From Paenibacillus cremeus (GTDB taxonomy: Bacteria > Bacillota > Bacilli > Paenibacillales > NBRC-103111): a DNA stretch of 64,000 nt. This document shows, piece after piece, positions 17,313 to 26,796 of this stretch; within the stretch, counting starts at the first letter, position 1, and every line of letters begins with the position of its first letter. Under the pieces are notes generated by a model. The model did not search any database and had not been told where the DNA came from. It worked only from the letters and a program-made list of their open reading frames with translations. The DNA lies in contig NZ_VNJI01000016.1 in the NCBI RefSeq assembly GCF_007786445.1, forward strand, positions 62,001 to 126,000, in the 5' to 3' direction. The position numbers and the translations under genes were made by a program.

Positions 17313-18659
17313 ATGAGTTTGAATAGAGTAATTGACGCGGATATCGTGGTTGTTGGGGGAGGTCCTGCGGGCGTGAACGCAGCCATTGCGGCGGGACGCA
17401 GCGGGGCGAAGACCGTGCTGATCGAAAAATACGGCTTTATCGGCGGTATGTCAACCGCAGCCTTGGTGTATCCGTGGATGACCTTCCATACAACGGACGG
17501 CAAGCAAGTGATCAAAGGGATCGCACAAGAAATTATTGATCGCCTGATGGAGATGAACGCTTCCCCAGGTCATCTTAGAGATACGGTAGGCTTTGTGCAT
17601 ACGATTACGCCCTATCATCCGGAAGTGTATAAAATGCTGGCCGTCGATATGCTGAAGGAAGCGGGCGTCAAACTGCTGCTCCACAGCTTCGTCGACAAAG
17701 TGGAAGTCGAGGACAACCGCATCCGTTCCGTGCAGCTGACCTCCAAGTCCGGGCGCATCGATGTGCGCGGTACGGTTTTTGTGGATACGACAGGGGATGC
17801 CGATCTGGCTTACCTCTCCGGTGCGCCGGTCCTGCAAGGGCGTGAAGGCGATAAGCTGACGCAGCCGATGACGATGAAATTCCGTATGCGGGGCGTGAAC
17901 CTGGCAGCGGTGAAGCAGTATATGCTGGATCATCCGGACGAGTTTTATGAGAAAACGCCGTTCTCGGAGCTTAAGGATTTGCCTCTCTCCGGTGTCATGG
18001 GCTATTTCAAGCATTGGCAGGAAGCCAATCTGCCGATTAACCGCGATCAGGTGCTGTTCTTCACCGGACCGGAGGCGGACGAGGTGCTGGTGAATACGAC
18101 GCGGGTTCAGGGGCTGGACGGCACGAACGTGGAGGATCTGACCGAGGCGGAGGAGCTGGGACGCAAGCAGGTGCTTATGGTCGCCGAATTTATGAAGACG
18201 CTGCCGGGCTTTGAAAAGGCGGCCATTTCCGCCGTAGGCGCACAGATCGGGATCCGCGAGACGCGACGCATTCAAGGGCAGTATACGCTGCAAGCATCGG
18301 ATGTCGTCCAGGGCCGCCGCTTTGAAGATGTCATTGCACGCAGCGGGTACCCCGTAGATTTGCACGATCCGAAGGAAAAAGATGTGAAGGTCGCCTGGGT
18401 CGCTGGGGACGGCGCCTACGATATTCCTTACCGCTGCCTGCTGCCTCAGAAGATCGAGAACCTGCTCAACGCTGGACGCTGCATTTCCACCTCGCACGAA
18501 GCGCTCGCGACGACCCGGCTTTCGCCAAGCTGCATGGCCACGGGGCAAGCGGCCGGCTCTGCCGCAGGTCTTGCGGTGAAGCGTAGCGTTAACCCTGCGG
18601 ATATCAACATCCAAGAGCTGCAGGCCGTACTGATCGCCGATGGTGCGTTGCTGAGCTAA
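17313..18659 (+). CDS. FAD-dependent oxidoreductase (FAD_oxidored family)
   Basis: 448 residues. The N-terminus DIVVVGGGPAGVNAAIAAGRSGAKTVLIEKYGFIGG is a dinucleotide-binding fold with the Gly-Gly-x2-Ser stretch typical of the FAD_oxidored group. The C-terminus has LLNAGRCIST and ATGQAAGSAAGLA, the second FAD block. No signal peptide, so cytoplasmic. AAAGGAG lies 10 bases before ATG. Monocistronic with its own terminator. Members of this group in Paenibacillaceae are often found with carbohydrate regulators; the substrate is not established. Confidence 0.8.
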   Translation: MSLNRVIDADIVVVGGGPAGVNAAIAAGRSGAKTVLIEKYGFIGGMSTAALVYPWMTFHTTDGKQVIKGIAQEIIDRLMEMNASPGHLRDTVGFVHTITPYHPEVYKMLAVDMLKEAGVKLLLHSFVDKVEVEDNRIRSVQLTSKSGRIDVRGTVFVDTTGDADLAYLSGAPVLQGREGDKLTQPMTMKFRMRGVNLAAVKQYMLDHPDEFYEKTPFSELKDLPLSGVMGYFKHWQEANLPINRDQVLFFTGPEADEVLVNTTRVQGLDGTNVEDLTEAEELGRKQVLMVAEFMKTLPGFEKAAISAVGAQIGIRETRRIQGQYTLQASDVVQGRRFEDVIARSGYPVDLHDPKEKDVKVAWVAGDGAYDIPYRCLLPQKIENLLNAGRCISTSHEALATTRLSPSCMATGQAAGSAAGLAVKRSVNPADINIQELQAVLIADGALLS

Positions 18660-18676
18660 TCCTTTTGCACGTAACG

Positions 18677-18720
18677 TAAACCCTTTCGATTTCCTTGCTG
18701 GAAGTGAAAGGGTTTATTTG
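18677..18720 (+). terminator. Intrinsic terminator after the FAD oxidoreductase
   Basis: TAAACCCTTTC (18677-18687) pairs with GAAAGGGTTTA (18706-18716), followed by TTTG. The remaining bases to 18923 are AT-rich and show no gene; a promoter for the next pair must lie here, but I could not pick convincing -35 and -10 boxes. Confidence 0.8.
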
Positions 18721-18923
18721 TATATTCCCCCTAAAAAAGCAGGTTTTCTCCTTAGTCAGAATTTACATTAATGTTTTTTTGGAGAAAACGACTTTTTTCG
18801 ACAAGATTCGTCATAGACTGATATACCCGATCGGAATAATATAAACTTTGTATTAAAATTTCGTAGGATATAGCTTACGTATCCACAGAATCTTTACTCA
18901 CCAATCCCAAGGAGGTACTTATT

Positions 18924-19703
18924 TTGAAACTCAAGATGAAAACCGCATCATTAGGAATCACAATGGTGGTTGCGACTATGGCTGTTGCTTTCCCCGCAAT
19001 GGCAGCGGCAAGCGGTACCAATGTTACGATTAAAGTGAATGGTATGGCCGTGGAATCCGCCAACAATTATTTCTCCCAGGAAGGCAGAACCTTTGTCGAT
19101 CTTGCCGCTTACTCTAAGCTTACCGGGATTTCCTACAGTCTGAACAAAGCGGACAAAAAAGCGACGATCAACGGCAGTACAATCGACGTCGAACTTAAAG
19201 ACGAGGCTCCGGTCGCGGCTTTGCGCTCCGTTGTGGATGCTTCCGGTGCCGCCAAGATTGAATGGGATGAGCAATCTCATACCGCTCAAGTTGTTTACGA
19301 CTCCAAATTGACAGTCTATGGGGATACCGTTTCTCAATTGGGTGAATGTGTGGTTCAAAATCGTTTCCAGGTTGGCGATACCATCGTATTTAGGATGACC
19401 GCTGCCAACTCCATTACCGGCCAACTCGCTGAAGATGCGAAGCTGCAGGTTCATCTTTCCACCGGTGACGTGTTGGATATGCACTTTGGCAGCCATCCTC
19501 CGGATCAGCCAAACGGCGAAAAATTCTGGACAGCCACTTACAAAGTGACGGACAAAACGCCGAAGGGCACGTTAAACTATTTCGTAACCGCTGAAACCGC
19601 TTCTTCCAAGGGGGAATACAAGCCGTTTAACGTCATGCCTTCCCTGCTGACGATCGTTGCAGCCGATCAAGCGGCCCCTGCAGCGGCTCAGACGAAGCAA
19701 TAA
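18924..19703 (+). CDS. Secreted protein with copper-amine-oxidase N-terminal-like domain
   Basis: 259 residues from a TTG start with AAGGAGG 8 bases upstream. A signal peptide (about residues 1-27, ending AMAAA) is followed by a domain of the copper amine oxidase N-terminal type (VTIKVNGMAVESANNYFSQ, then GRTFVDLAAYSKLTGISY). Despite the name this is a wall-associated non-catalytic module in Firmicutes. The second half (residues ~130-245) is beta-rich, with HFGSHPPDQPNGEKFWTATYKV, and may be an immunoglobulin-like fold. The next gene starts one base after the stop, so the two are translated as a pair. Function unknown. Confidence 0.75.
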   Translation: MKLKMKTASLGITMVVATMAVAFPAMAAASGTNVTIKVNGMAVESANNYFSQEGRTFVDLAAYSKLTGISYSLNKADKKATINGSTIDVELKDEAPVAALRSVVDASGAAKIEWDEQSHTAQVVYDSKLTVYGDTVSQLGECVVQNRFQVGDTIVFRMTAANSITGQLAEDAKLQVHLSTGDVLDMHFGSHPPDQPNGEKFWTATYKVTDKTPKGTLNYFVTAETASSKGEYKPFNVMPSLLTIVAADQAAPAAAQTKQ

Positions 19704-19704
19704 C

Positions 19705-21174
19705 ATGAAGAAAATCGGTCTTTTAGCAAAATCTTTCTTACTTCTATCTCTGGCAGCCGGAAGTATCACGGTTCAGTCATCGCACCTGGCATATGCGGAT
19801 GAGTCCGCAGCTTCGGTCTCGCCTGCCCCTGCCACACTGACGCTGCTCCAGGAAAAAGGCTTCATCCGTTCTTTGGTCGGTTTCGAAGCTGCCGGCCTGG
19901 ATCCGAACGAGGACGTCGAATTAGTCTGGATGACCGTTACCGGAAGCTATAAGCTCAAAGGCATTTATTCCTTCATCGGTGCGGAATATAAGGAGCAGGA
20001 AGTCTCACTTCTAAAAGGAACGCCTAATGAAGACGGTACATGGAAAGGCTCTTTTAAGGTACCGGAGGGCTTCGGCGGCGATCATACGGTTTACGTGCGC
20101 CAAAACGGCCGAAACCTATCGCAAAACAACTATTTCGTCTCGCCCAGCTTTAAAATGTCCCCCCAATCCGGTCCCGTCGGAACGGAGATCACGATTGAAG
20201 CCGAGGGGATCGGCTGGACGACGATGGAAAGTAACTGGCAGCTTACATACGATAACAAGATGACCGGTCTCATATCCGCCGTCTCCACAAACGGGAAGGC
20301 GACGGCCAAGCTGCGGGCTGCCGGGTCTCCAGGCATCCACTCCCTGACGGCTTGGCACGGCTATATCGGCATGCCGTACATCAATCATCAGCAGGCGCCG
20401 ACCTCTTATTTGCCCGTGCCAACGTTTTCGTTCAAAGTGACGGAGGGCAAACCCGACCTGAACGCTTACGTCGAGCCCGTTCCCGATTCTGCAGCTAACG
20501 GCGGTTTAATTATGCCGGACCCGCAAAATCAAGAAGGGGTGAACGTCTCCCTGAGTAAGGAAGCCGGAACAGTCGGTGAGCCGATCACTTTAACGGCAAA
20601 GGGGCTTCCGGCGAACGAGAAGCTGAAGCTGGTTTGGAACACGATGAGCGGGAGCCGCGTATCGGGCTTGGGTTTTGCTGAAAAGCAGATAACCTTGGTG
20701 GAGAAGACAACCGATCAGGACGGGAGTCTTACGTTTGATTTCCCAATCCCCGACGATTTAGGCGGCGTGCCCCATCGTATTGATTTGGTCGCGGGTGAGC
20801 AAACGTACGGACAAACGTACTTGACGATCAATCCGAGTATTGTCAGCATATCGCCTGTATCGGGTCCTGCGGGCACCGAGGTTACCATCCATCTAAAAGG
20901 CGTAGGGTGGACAGAGTTTGACAACACCCTTTATTTAACCTACGACAACGCCTATACTGGCTACATGTGCGGCTTTAATACTCAAGGAGATGTGGAGTTC
21001 ACCATGGTGGCGACCGGAGAGCCCGGATACCATATCATCGATTTGTATCCGGGTATTTACAAAGGTCAGCAAAAGACTCCCGACGTATACCTGGCTCCGC
21101 AGCTGACGTACGAGAAAGACCATCCGGGCTCCAAAATTCCTGCCATCCGGATGGCGTTTGAGATCAAAGAGTAA
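19705..21174 (+). CDS. Secreted protein with duplicated two-module IPT/TIG-like architecture
   Basis: 489 residues, signal peptide at about 1-32 (KSFLLLSLAAGSITVQSSHLAYA). The mature part holds two copies of a two-module unit. Module A (LVGFEAAGLDPNEDVELVW and EPITLTAKGLPANEKLKLVW) is followed by module B (SPQSGPVGTEITIEAEGIGW and SPVSGPAGTEVTIHLKGVGW). Module B resembles IPT/TIG immunoglobulin-like domains. The ATG at 19705 is used because the signal peptide starts there. Only one base separates it from the previous stop and the ribosome site is weak, which suggests translational coupling. No enzyme motif is seen. Confidence 0.75.
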   Translation: MKKIGLLAKSFLLLSLAAGSITVQSSHLAYADESAASVSPAPATLTLLQEKGFIRSLVGFEAAGLDPNEDVELVWMTVTGSYKLKGIYSFIGAEYKEQEVSLLKGTPNEDGTWKGSFKVPEGFGGDHTVYVRQNGRNLSQNNYFVSPSFKMSPQSGPVGTEITIEAEGIGWTTMESNWQLTYDNKMTGLISAVSTNGKATAKLRAAGSPGIHSLTAWHGYIGMPYINHQQAPTSYLPVPTFSFKVTEGKPDLNAYVEPVPDSAANGGLIMPDPQNQEGVNVSLSKEAGTVGEPITLTAKGLPANEKLKLVWNTMSGSRVSGLGFAEKQITLVEKTTDQDGSLTFDFPIPDDLGGVPHRIDLVAGEQTYGQTYLTINPSIVSISPVSGPAGTEVTIHLKGVGWTEFDNTLYLTYDNAYTGYMCGFNTQGDVEFTMVATGEPGYHIIDLYPGIYKGQQKTPDVYLAPQLTYEKDHPGSKIPAIRMAFEIKE

Positions 21175-21198
21175 TTTGCAGCTTCAGGTTAATAAAAA

Positions 21199-21242
21199 AA
21201 TGCAGTCCGCTCCTCACTTTTGGAGGCGGGCTGTATTTTTTT
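21199..21242 (+). terminator. Intrinsic terminator after the secreted-protein pair
   Basis: CAGTCCGCTCC pairs with GGAGGCGGGCTG across an 8-base loop, followed by seven T's. Confidence 0.87.
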
Positions 21243-21329
21243 CTATCAACTTCACAACAATCAGGCTTCCGGCCTTAGCATTTGTCATTGACTGCCAATC
21301 GAACCGGTGCTAAAATTTAGTGAACAACT

Positions 21330-21345
21330 GTTTATAATACCGAAC
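21330..21345. promoter_or_regulatory. Probable IclR operator, upstream of the iclR-like gene
   Basis: GTTTATAATACCGAAC has GTTY and GAAC half-sites eight bases apart and shares TATAATACCGAAC-like sequence with 22239-22254, upstream of the FAH gene. Autoregulation is inferred. Confidence 0.55.
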
Positions 21346-21374
21346 GGTGTTTATTATACGAAGGACGTGATGAC

Positions 21375-22121
21375 TTGGAACAGAAATATTCTGTCCCTGC
21401 ACTGGATCGAGCCCATGCTGTACTGTCGCTGCTCACCGGGGAGCCTTATAAGTGGAAGCTGTCCGAGCTGTCCAAGCATCTGGGGATCAGCAAGAGCACG
21501 CTGTATTCCTTGCTGCAAACGATGGAGCGCCTGCAGTGGATCAACCGGGACCGGAACGAAACCTACGCGCTGGGGAGTGCGGTGGGGGAGCTGGGCAGCG
21601 CCTATTTTCGCCAATATGATCTGATTGAAGAGTTTCGGCGGATGGCGGAGCCGGTGATGCGCAAGCTGCAGGAATCTGTAGCGCTGGCTCGTTTGGAGGG
21701 CAGCGAGGTGCTGTATTTGACCAAGGTCGAGGCACCTTCTCCAGTACAGATGGTGTCCGGGCCGGGGGTTCGTTTTCCCGCGCATGCAACGGGTCTTGGG
21801 AAGTCACTTATGATGGACATGGATGCGGAGCAACTGCACCGTGTATTTCCCCAGGAATCGCTGCAAAAGGTGACGGTTCATACGATCGGTTCCCGCGAAG
21901 CCTTCCTGCAGGAATTGGTCAAGGTTCGCCATGACGGGTACTCCTTCGATATCCAGGAGGGCGTCATGGGCTTTTGCTGTGTGGCCGCACCGGTTCGCAG
22001 CCGAGGTACGGTCGTTGCAGCGGTCAGCTGCTCGATGCCCATTCACCATTGGGAAGGAAAGAAAGCAGAGGCCGTGCAGGAAGTTTGCGGCTTGGCCCAG
22101 CGGCTGTCGACGAATATATAA
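21375..22121 (+). CDS. IclR-family transcriptional regulator of the glycolate operon
   Basis: 248 residues from a TTG start with AAGGACGTGA upstream; the nearby ATG is out of frame. The N-terminal winged helix-turn-helix (KLSELSKHLGISKSTLYSLLQTMERLQWI) is followed by an IclR effector domain (ATGLGKSLMM, then VMGFCCVAAPVRSRGTVVAAVS). It precedes the glycolate catabolic genes in the same direction, with matching operator-like sites ahead of both. The effector is probably glyoxylate, glycolate or an operon intermediate, which is inference from context. Confidence 0.88.
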   Translation: MEQKYSVPALDRAHAVLSLLTGEPYKWKLSELSKHLGISKSTLYSLLQTMERLQWINRDRNETYALGSAVGELGSAYFRQYDLIEEFRRMAEPVMRKLQESVALARLEGSEVLYLTKVEAPSPVQMVSGPGVRFPAHATGLGKSLMMDMDAEQLHRVFPQESLQKVTVHTIGSREAFLQELVKVRHDGYSFDIQEGVMGFCCVAAPVRSRGTVVAAVSCSMPIHHWEGKKAEAVQEVCGLAQRLSTNI

Positions 22122-22131
22122 GTATGTCTAT

Positions 22132-22168
22132 AATCCCGATTCACGTCAAAGGTGGAACGGGATTTTTT
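22132..22168 (+). terminator. Terminator between iclR and the catabolic operon
   Basis: AATCCCGATTCAC pairs with GTGGAACGGGATT (22152-22164), then TTTTTT. The regulator is therefore a separate transcript from the FAH-glc operon. Confidence 0.8.
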
Positions 22169-22238
22169 AGCATCTATCCCATTGACACTAAAGGGAAACT
22201 ATGGGAAGATAATCATCAGAAACATCATTTAGAACGTC

Positions 22239-22254
22239 GTTCATAATACCGAAC
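22239..22254. promoter_or_regulatory. Probable IclR operator ahead of the catabolic operon
   Basis: GTTCATAATACCGAAC has GTTC and GAAC arms with a partly symmetric centre. It lies between TTGACA (22182-22187) and the first gene. A further GAAC occurs at 22232, giving a GAAC-GTTC-GAAC series as at 21322-21345. Confidence 0.6.
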
Positions 22255-22274
22255 ATAGAAGGGTGAGGTTGTCT

Positions 22275-23042
22275 ATGAAACTAGCACGATTTACAATTCC
22301 CGGCGATGCCCAGTCTGAGATCCGCAGCGGCATTGTGGAAGGCGATACCATTCGCGAATTTTCCGGAGACTTATTCGGGTCCTGCACGCTAACCGGCCAG
22401 TCCTTCGAACTGAAGGATGTCCGCCTCCACGCCCCGCTCAGCCCTAAGCACATCATCGGTATCGGCAAAAACTTCGTCGACACTGGCGTCGAGAAACCGG
22501 CCATTCCGGATATGCCGATCTTATTTTTCAAGCCGCTCACCACTGTCGTTGGTCCGGAAGATACCGTACTGCTCCCTCGCGGAACGGACGAGATCAAGTT
22601 CGAATCAGAGCTGGCCGTCATTATCGGCAAAGAGGCGAAGAACATTACGCCTGCCCAAGCGGACGAGGTCATTTTTGGCTACACGGTGACTAACGACTTT
22701 GGCGCCCTGAACTATTTCCATCCGGAAGGCCATTGGACGATTGGCAAATCCTACGACACGTTCTGCCCGCTCGGTCCGGTGATTGAGACGGAATTCGATT
22801 ACCGCAACGCCCGTATTCAAGCGTCAGTAAACGAAGTCGCCAAGCAGGATGCCATGATGGAACGCATCATTACGCCGATCGATGTGATGATCTCCTACAT
22901 TAGCGGATTCATGACCCTACAGCCAGGAGATGTCATTCTGACGGGAACGCCTGCGGGAGCGGATATGGTTCGCGATGGCGACGTGGTAGATTGCTTTATC
23001 GAAGGCATCGGACACCTGCGAAATACCGTTAAAGCACAATAA
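22275..23042 (+). CDS. Fumarylacetoacetate hydrolase-family protein
   Basis: 255 residues. The family catalyses C-C cleavage, decarboxylation or tautomerisation of oxo acids using Mg2+. Metal-binding residues are visible in [17 protein letters not shown]. Other family blocks are [17 protein letters not shown]-like [34 protein letters not shown] at 22275 is preferred, with GGTGAGG 6 bases upstream, over a GTG four codons earlier. It is the first gene of the glycolate operon. Candidate roles are oxaloacetate or 2-hydroxy-dienoate handling; the substrate is not known. Confidence 0.85.
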   Translation: MKLARFTIPGDAQSEIRSGIVEGDTIREFSGDLFGSCTLTGQSFELKDVRLHAPLSPKHIIGIGKNFVDTGVEKPAIPDMPILFFKPLTTVVGPEDTVLLPRGTDEIKFESELAVIIGKEAKNITPAQADEVIFGYTVTNDFGALNYFHPEGHWTIGKSYDTFCPLGPVIETEFDYRNARIQASVNEVAKQDAMMERIITPIDVMISYISGFMTLQPGDVILTGTPAGADMVRDGDVVDCFIEGIGHLRNTVKAQ

Positions 23043-23073
23043 TCCTATTCAAATAGCAAAGGAGACCAAACCC

Positions 23074-25248
23074 ATGAGCAACTACGTACAAGTAGGCAAT
23101 CTGCAAGTCGCGGACGTTCTGTACCAGTTTATTAATTCGCAAGCCCTTCCCGGCAGCGGGGTGACGAGCGAGCGCTTCTGGTCCGGTTTTAGTACGCTGA
23201 TTCACGAGCTGGTCCCTCAAAATAAGGCGTTACTTGCCAAACGAGATGAGCTGCAAAAGCAAATCAATGAATGGCATATCGCCAATAAGGCAAGCTTCGA
23301 TTTTGAAGCGTATAAAGCATTTTTGCAAGAAATCGGCTATCTCGAGCCGGAAGCGGAAGATTTTCAAATTACCACTGAGAATGTGGACAGCGAAATCGCC
23401 TTGCAGGCCGGACCGCAGCTGGTGGTGCCAGTCAATAATGCGCGGTACGCGCTGAACGCGGCGAACGCCCGCTGGGGAAGCCTGTACGACGCGCTGTACG
23501 GAACGGACGCGATCGACGAGGAAGGCGGCGCAGAGCGCACGTCGGGGTACAATCCGGTTCGCGGGCAGAAGGTCATTGCCTTCGCCAGAGCGTTTCTGGA
23601 TCAAGCGTCACCATTAACAAGCGGCTCCCATCAGGACGCAACGCAATATACAATTGTGGACGGTCAGCTGTCCGTATCCCTTGCTAACGGGGAGCAGGCA
23701 GGCCTAAGCGACGCATCGAAGCTCATAGGCTACCAAGGCGAGCCACAAGCACCTTCGGCTATTTTGCTGAAAAATAACGGCATTCATTTTGAAATCCAAA
23801 TCGATCGTACGCATCCTATCGGTTCAACGGATCAAGCTGGCGTGAAAGACATCTTGATGGAGGGCGCAATCACGACCATCATGGATTGTGAAGATTCCGT
23901 AACCGCAGTCGATGCCGAAGACAAAGTGCTCGTTTACACGAACTGGCTGGGGCTCATGAAGGGCGACCTGTCCGCGGTTTTCCCAAAAGGCAATAAAACG
24001 ATCACAAGAACGCTCAATCCGGATCGCGTATACACAACACCGGCAGGCGAGGAAATCACTTTGCACGGCCGCTCGCTTCTGTTTGTCCGCAACGTGGGGC
24101 ATTTGATGACGATTAACGCTATTTTGGATCAAAATGGACAGGAGATTCCTGAAGGCATCCTCGACGCGGTTGTGACCAGCCTGATTGCCAAGCACGATTT
24201 GCTGCGCAATGGATCGTCCCAAAACTCGCGCCAAGGCTCCATTTACATTGTAAAACCGAAAATGCACGGCTCCGCAGAGGTCGCTTTTGCCAATACGCTG
24301 TTTAACCGGGTCGAGGATCTGCTGGGGCTGGAGCGTCATACGCTGAAGATTGGTGTCATGGACGAGGAGCGCCGCACCTCCTTGAATTTGAAGGCCTGCA
24401 TCCGTGAGGTTAAAGACCGGGTCGTCTTCATTAATACCGGGTTCCTGGACCGGACGGGCGACGAAATGCATACTTCCATGGAAGCGGGCCCAATGATTCG
24501 CAAAAATAACATGAAAACTTCGCGCTGGCTGCAAGCCTATGAGAAGTCGAATGTCAGCGTCGGGCTGGCCGCCGGCCTGCAAGGCCGTGCCCAGATCGGC
24601 AAAGGCATGTGGGCGATGCCGGACCTGATGAAGGAAATGCTGAAGCAAAAGGTCGCTCAGCTGCAAGCCGGCTGCAACACGGCATGGGTGCCATCCCCAA
24701 CCGCTGCTGCGCTGCACGCGCTTCACTACCATCAAGTCGATGTCACGAAGGTGCAGAACCAATTGAAAGAAATTAACGCGAATTATCGCGATGAGATTCT
24801 GGACCTCCCGGTGGAAAAAGCGCCGCAATGGACCCCGGAGGAAATCCAACAGGAGCTGGACAACAACGCGCAGGGCATTCTCGGCTATGTGGTACGCTGG
24901 GTAGAGCAGGGCGTCGGATGCTCCAAGGTACCGGACATTAATAACGTGGGCCTCATGGAAGACCGCGCAACGCTGCGTATTTCCAGTCAGCATATGGCCA
25001 ACTGGCTGCACCATGGCATTTGCACGAAGGAGCAGATCCAAGAGACGATGCAGCGCCTGGCCAAAGTCGTCGACGAGCAGAACGCCGGAGATCCTGCGTA
25101 CCGTCCAATGGCAGGCAACTACGAGCAATCCGTAGCATTCCAGGCGGCTTGCGAGCTCGTGTTCGAGGGCTATGATCAGCCGAACGGCTATACCGAGCCG
25201 ATCCTGCACCGCAGACGTATCGAGTTCAAGGCCAAAGTTTTCGCGTAA
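23074..25248 (+). CDS. glcB: Malate synthase G
   Basis: 724 residues, the usual length of the G isoform. It condenses glyoxylate with acetyl-CoA to malate. Signature stretches include [59 protein letters not shown] and [13 protein letters not shown], which surround the magnesium and glyoxylate site. AAAGGAG precedes ATG. It follows the FAH gene by 31 bases and precedes malic enzyme. GlcDEF further down supplies its glyoxylate. Confidence 0.96.
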   Translation: MSNYVQVGNLQVADVLYQFINSQALPGSGVTSERFWSGFSTLIHELVPQNKALLAKRDELQKQINEWHIANKASFDFEAYKAFLQEIGYLEPEAEDFQITTENVDSEIALQAGPQLVVPVNNARYALNAANARWGSLYDALYGTDAIDEEGGAERTSGYNPVRGQKVIAFARAFLDQASPLTSGSHQDATQYTIVDGQLSVSLANGEQAGLSDASKLIGYQGEPQAPSAILLKNNGIHFEIQIDRTHPIGSTDQAGVKDILMEGAITTIMDCEDSVTAVDAEDKVLVYTNWLGLMKGDLSAVFPKGNKTITRTLNPDRVYTTPAGEEITLHGRSLLFVRNVGHLMTINAILDQNGQEIPEGILDAVVTSLIAKHDLLRNGSSQNSRQGSIYIVKPKMHGSAEVAFANTLFNRVEDLLGLERHTLKIGVMDEERRTSLNLKACIREVKDRVVFINTGFLDRTGDEMHTSMEAGPMIRKNNMKTSRWLQAYEKSNVSVGLAAGLQGRAQIGKGMWAMPDLMKEMLKQKVAQLQAGCNTAWVPSPTAAALHALHYHQVDVTKVQNQLKEINANYRDEILDLPVEKAPQWTPEEIQQELDNNAQGILGYVVRWVEQGVGCSKVPDINNVGLMEDRATLRISSQHMANWLHHGICTKEQIQETMQRLAKVVDEQNAGDPAYRPMAGNYEQSVAFQAACELVFEGYDQPNGYTEPILHRRRIEFKAKVFA

Positions 25249-25276
25249 GTTATGCTATAGGAGGGAGAGTGCTCGC

Positions 25277-26731
25277 ATGAAATCCTCATCAAACAGCATT
25301 TTATTGCGTATTGAATTGGATCAAACCGTTACCACCTTCGGGGAAGTGGCGAGCGTGGTCAGCCGTGCGGGCGGAGATATCGTGGCGATTGACGTGATTC
25401 GCTCCGATCGGCAGTCAACCATGAGAGACATTACGGTCAATCTGGGGACACAAACCGAAGAAGCGATCGCAGAGAACATTCGGCAGCTGCCGGGCGTGGT
25501 GCTGCACCATATTTCGGACCCCACCTTCCTAGTTCACCTAGGGGGGAAAATCGAGGTTCAGCCGAAGATTCCGATCAAAAATCGCGATGATTTATCCAAG
25601 GTGTACACGCCGGGCGTAGCCAAAGTGTGCATGGCGATCCACGAAAATCCGCAAAAAGCGTTCACGCTGACCATCAAGCGCAATACGGTCGCGGTCATCT
25701 CCGACGGCACTGCGGTGCTTGGCTTGGGCGATATTGGCCCGGCTGCCGCCATGCCCGTGATGGAAGGCAAGGCCATGCTGTTCAAGCAGCTGGCCGGAGT
25801 GGATGCGGTGCCGATCTGCTTGGATACCAAGGATACGGAAGAAATCATCCGAACGATCAAGCACATGGCCCCGGCGTTCGGCGGGATCAATCTGGAGGAC
25901 ATCAGCTCACCGCGATGCTTTGAGATTGAGACGCGTCTGAAGCAGGAGCTGGACATTCCGGTGTTCCACGACGATCAGCACGGAACGGCGGTGGTCGTTC
26001 TGGCTGGATTGATCAATGCGCTGCGAGTGACCAAAAAACGGATGGAGGACATCCGAATCGTCGTTCTCGGCATCGGGGCGGCCGGGGTATCCATCATCAA
26101 AATGCTCCTCGGAGCCGGGGCGCAGAACGTCGTAGCCGTGGATCGTCATGGCATTTTGACACGCGGCGCCGCATACGATAATCCGTTATGGGATTGGGTG
26201 GCGCAGCACACGAACCCGGATGATCTGCAGGGCGGCTTATCCGATGCTGTGAATGGGGCAGACGTCTTTGTCGGCGTCTCCGGTCCGAACGTGCTGAAGC
26301 TGGACGATGTACGCCGCATGGCTGCGGATCCGATCGTCTTCGCCATGGCGAATCCGACGCCAGAGATCGACCCGGAAATCGCAGAGCCCTATGTCAGGGT
26401 GATGGCGACCGGCCGGAGCGATTTTCCGAACCAGATTAATAATGTGCTCTGCTTCCCTGGGATTTTCCGTGGAGCGCTGGATTGCAGGGCCAGTGAAATT
26501 AATGAAGAGATGAAGCTGGCTGCATCGAGAGCGATCGCCTTAACCGTATCCGATGATGAGCTCAACGAGCAGTATATCATTCCTTCCATCTTCAATGAAC
26601 GCGTGGTCCAAAGCATTCGCGATCAAGTGGTCCTCGCTGCGATCAGCTCCGGTGTCGCCCGCCGGATTCCGCCAGAATTTAAAGGCTCGAAGCCGCTGGA
26701 GCGCAGATTGACACATGCAATGATGTTCTAA
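25277..26731 (+). CDS. NAD-dependent malic enzyme with N-terminal ACT domain
   Basis: 484 residues. Residues ~5-80 form an ACT domain (ILLRIELDQTVTTFGEVASVVSRAGGDIVAID), then the malic N-domain with KVYTPGVAKVC and the metal-binding residues in EDISSPRCFEIE and FHDDQHGTA, then a Rossmann domain with VVLGIGAAGVSI. It decarboxylates malate to pyruvate. The ATG at 25277 follows GGAGGGAGAG; the frame stays open 35 codons earlier but only inside malate synthase. The ACT domain suggests control by a small metabolite. Together with GlcB and pyruvate oxidation it closes a dicarboxylic acid cycle. Confidence 0.93.
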   Translation: MKSSSNSILLRIELDQTVTTFGEVASVVSRAGGDIVAIDVIRSDRQSTMRDITVNLGTQTEEAIAENIRQLPGVVLHHISDPTFLVHLGGKIEVQPKIPIKNRDDLSKVYTPGVAKVCMAIHENPQKAFTLTIKRNTVAVISDGTAVLGLGDIGPAAAMPVMEGKAMLFKQLAGVDAVPICLDTKDTEEIIRTIKHMAPAFGGINLEDISSPRCFEIETRLKQELDIPVFHDDQHGTAVVVLAGLINALRVTKKRMEDIRIVVLGIGAAGVSIIKMLLGAGAQNVVAVDRHGILTRGAAYDNPLWDWVAQHTNPDDLQGGLSDAVNGADVFVGVSGPNVLKLDDVRRMAADPIVFAMANPTPEIDPEIAEPYVRVMATGRSDFPNQINNVLCFPGIFRGALDCRASEINEEMKLAASRAIALTVSDDELNEQYIIPSIFNERVVQSIRDQVVLAAISSGVARRIPPEFKGSKPLERRLTHAMMF

Positions 26732-26796
26732 CCCATTGGGGGGCTTCGGCCTCCCTTTATGTCAACAACCTACTACCTTGCAGGAGTTGTTGCCGC

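Noticed and set aside
23824..25209. Long open minus-strand frame opposite malate synthase G
   Set aside because: It is antisense to a gene with unmistakable family motifs, and the protein has a composition (many Arg, His, Gln) typical of a shadow frame.
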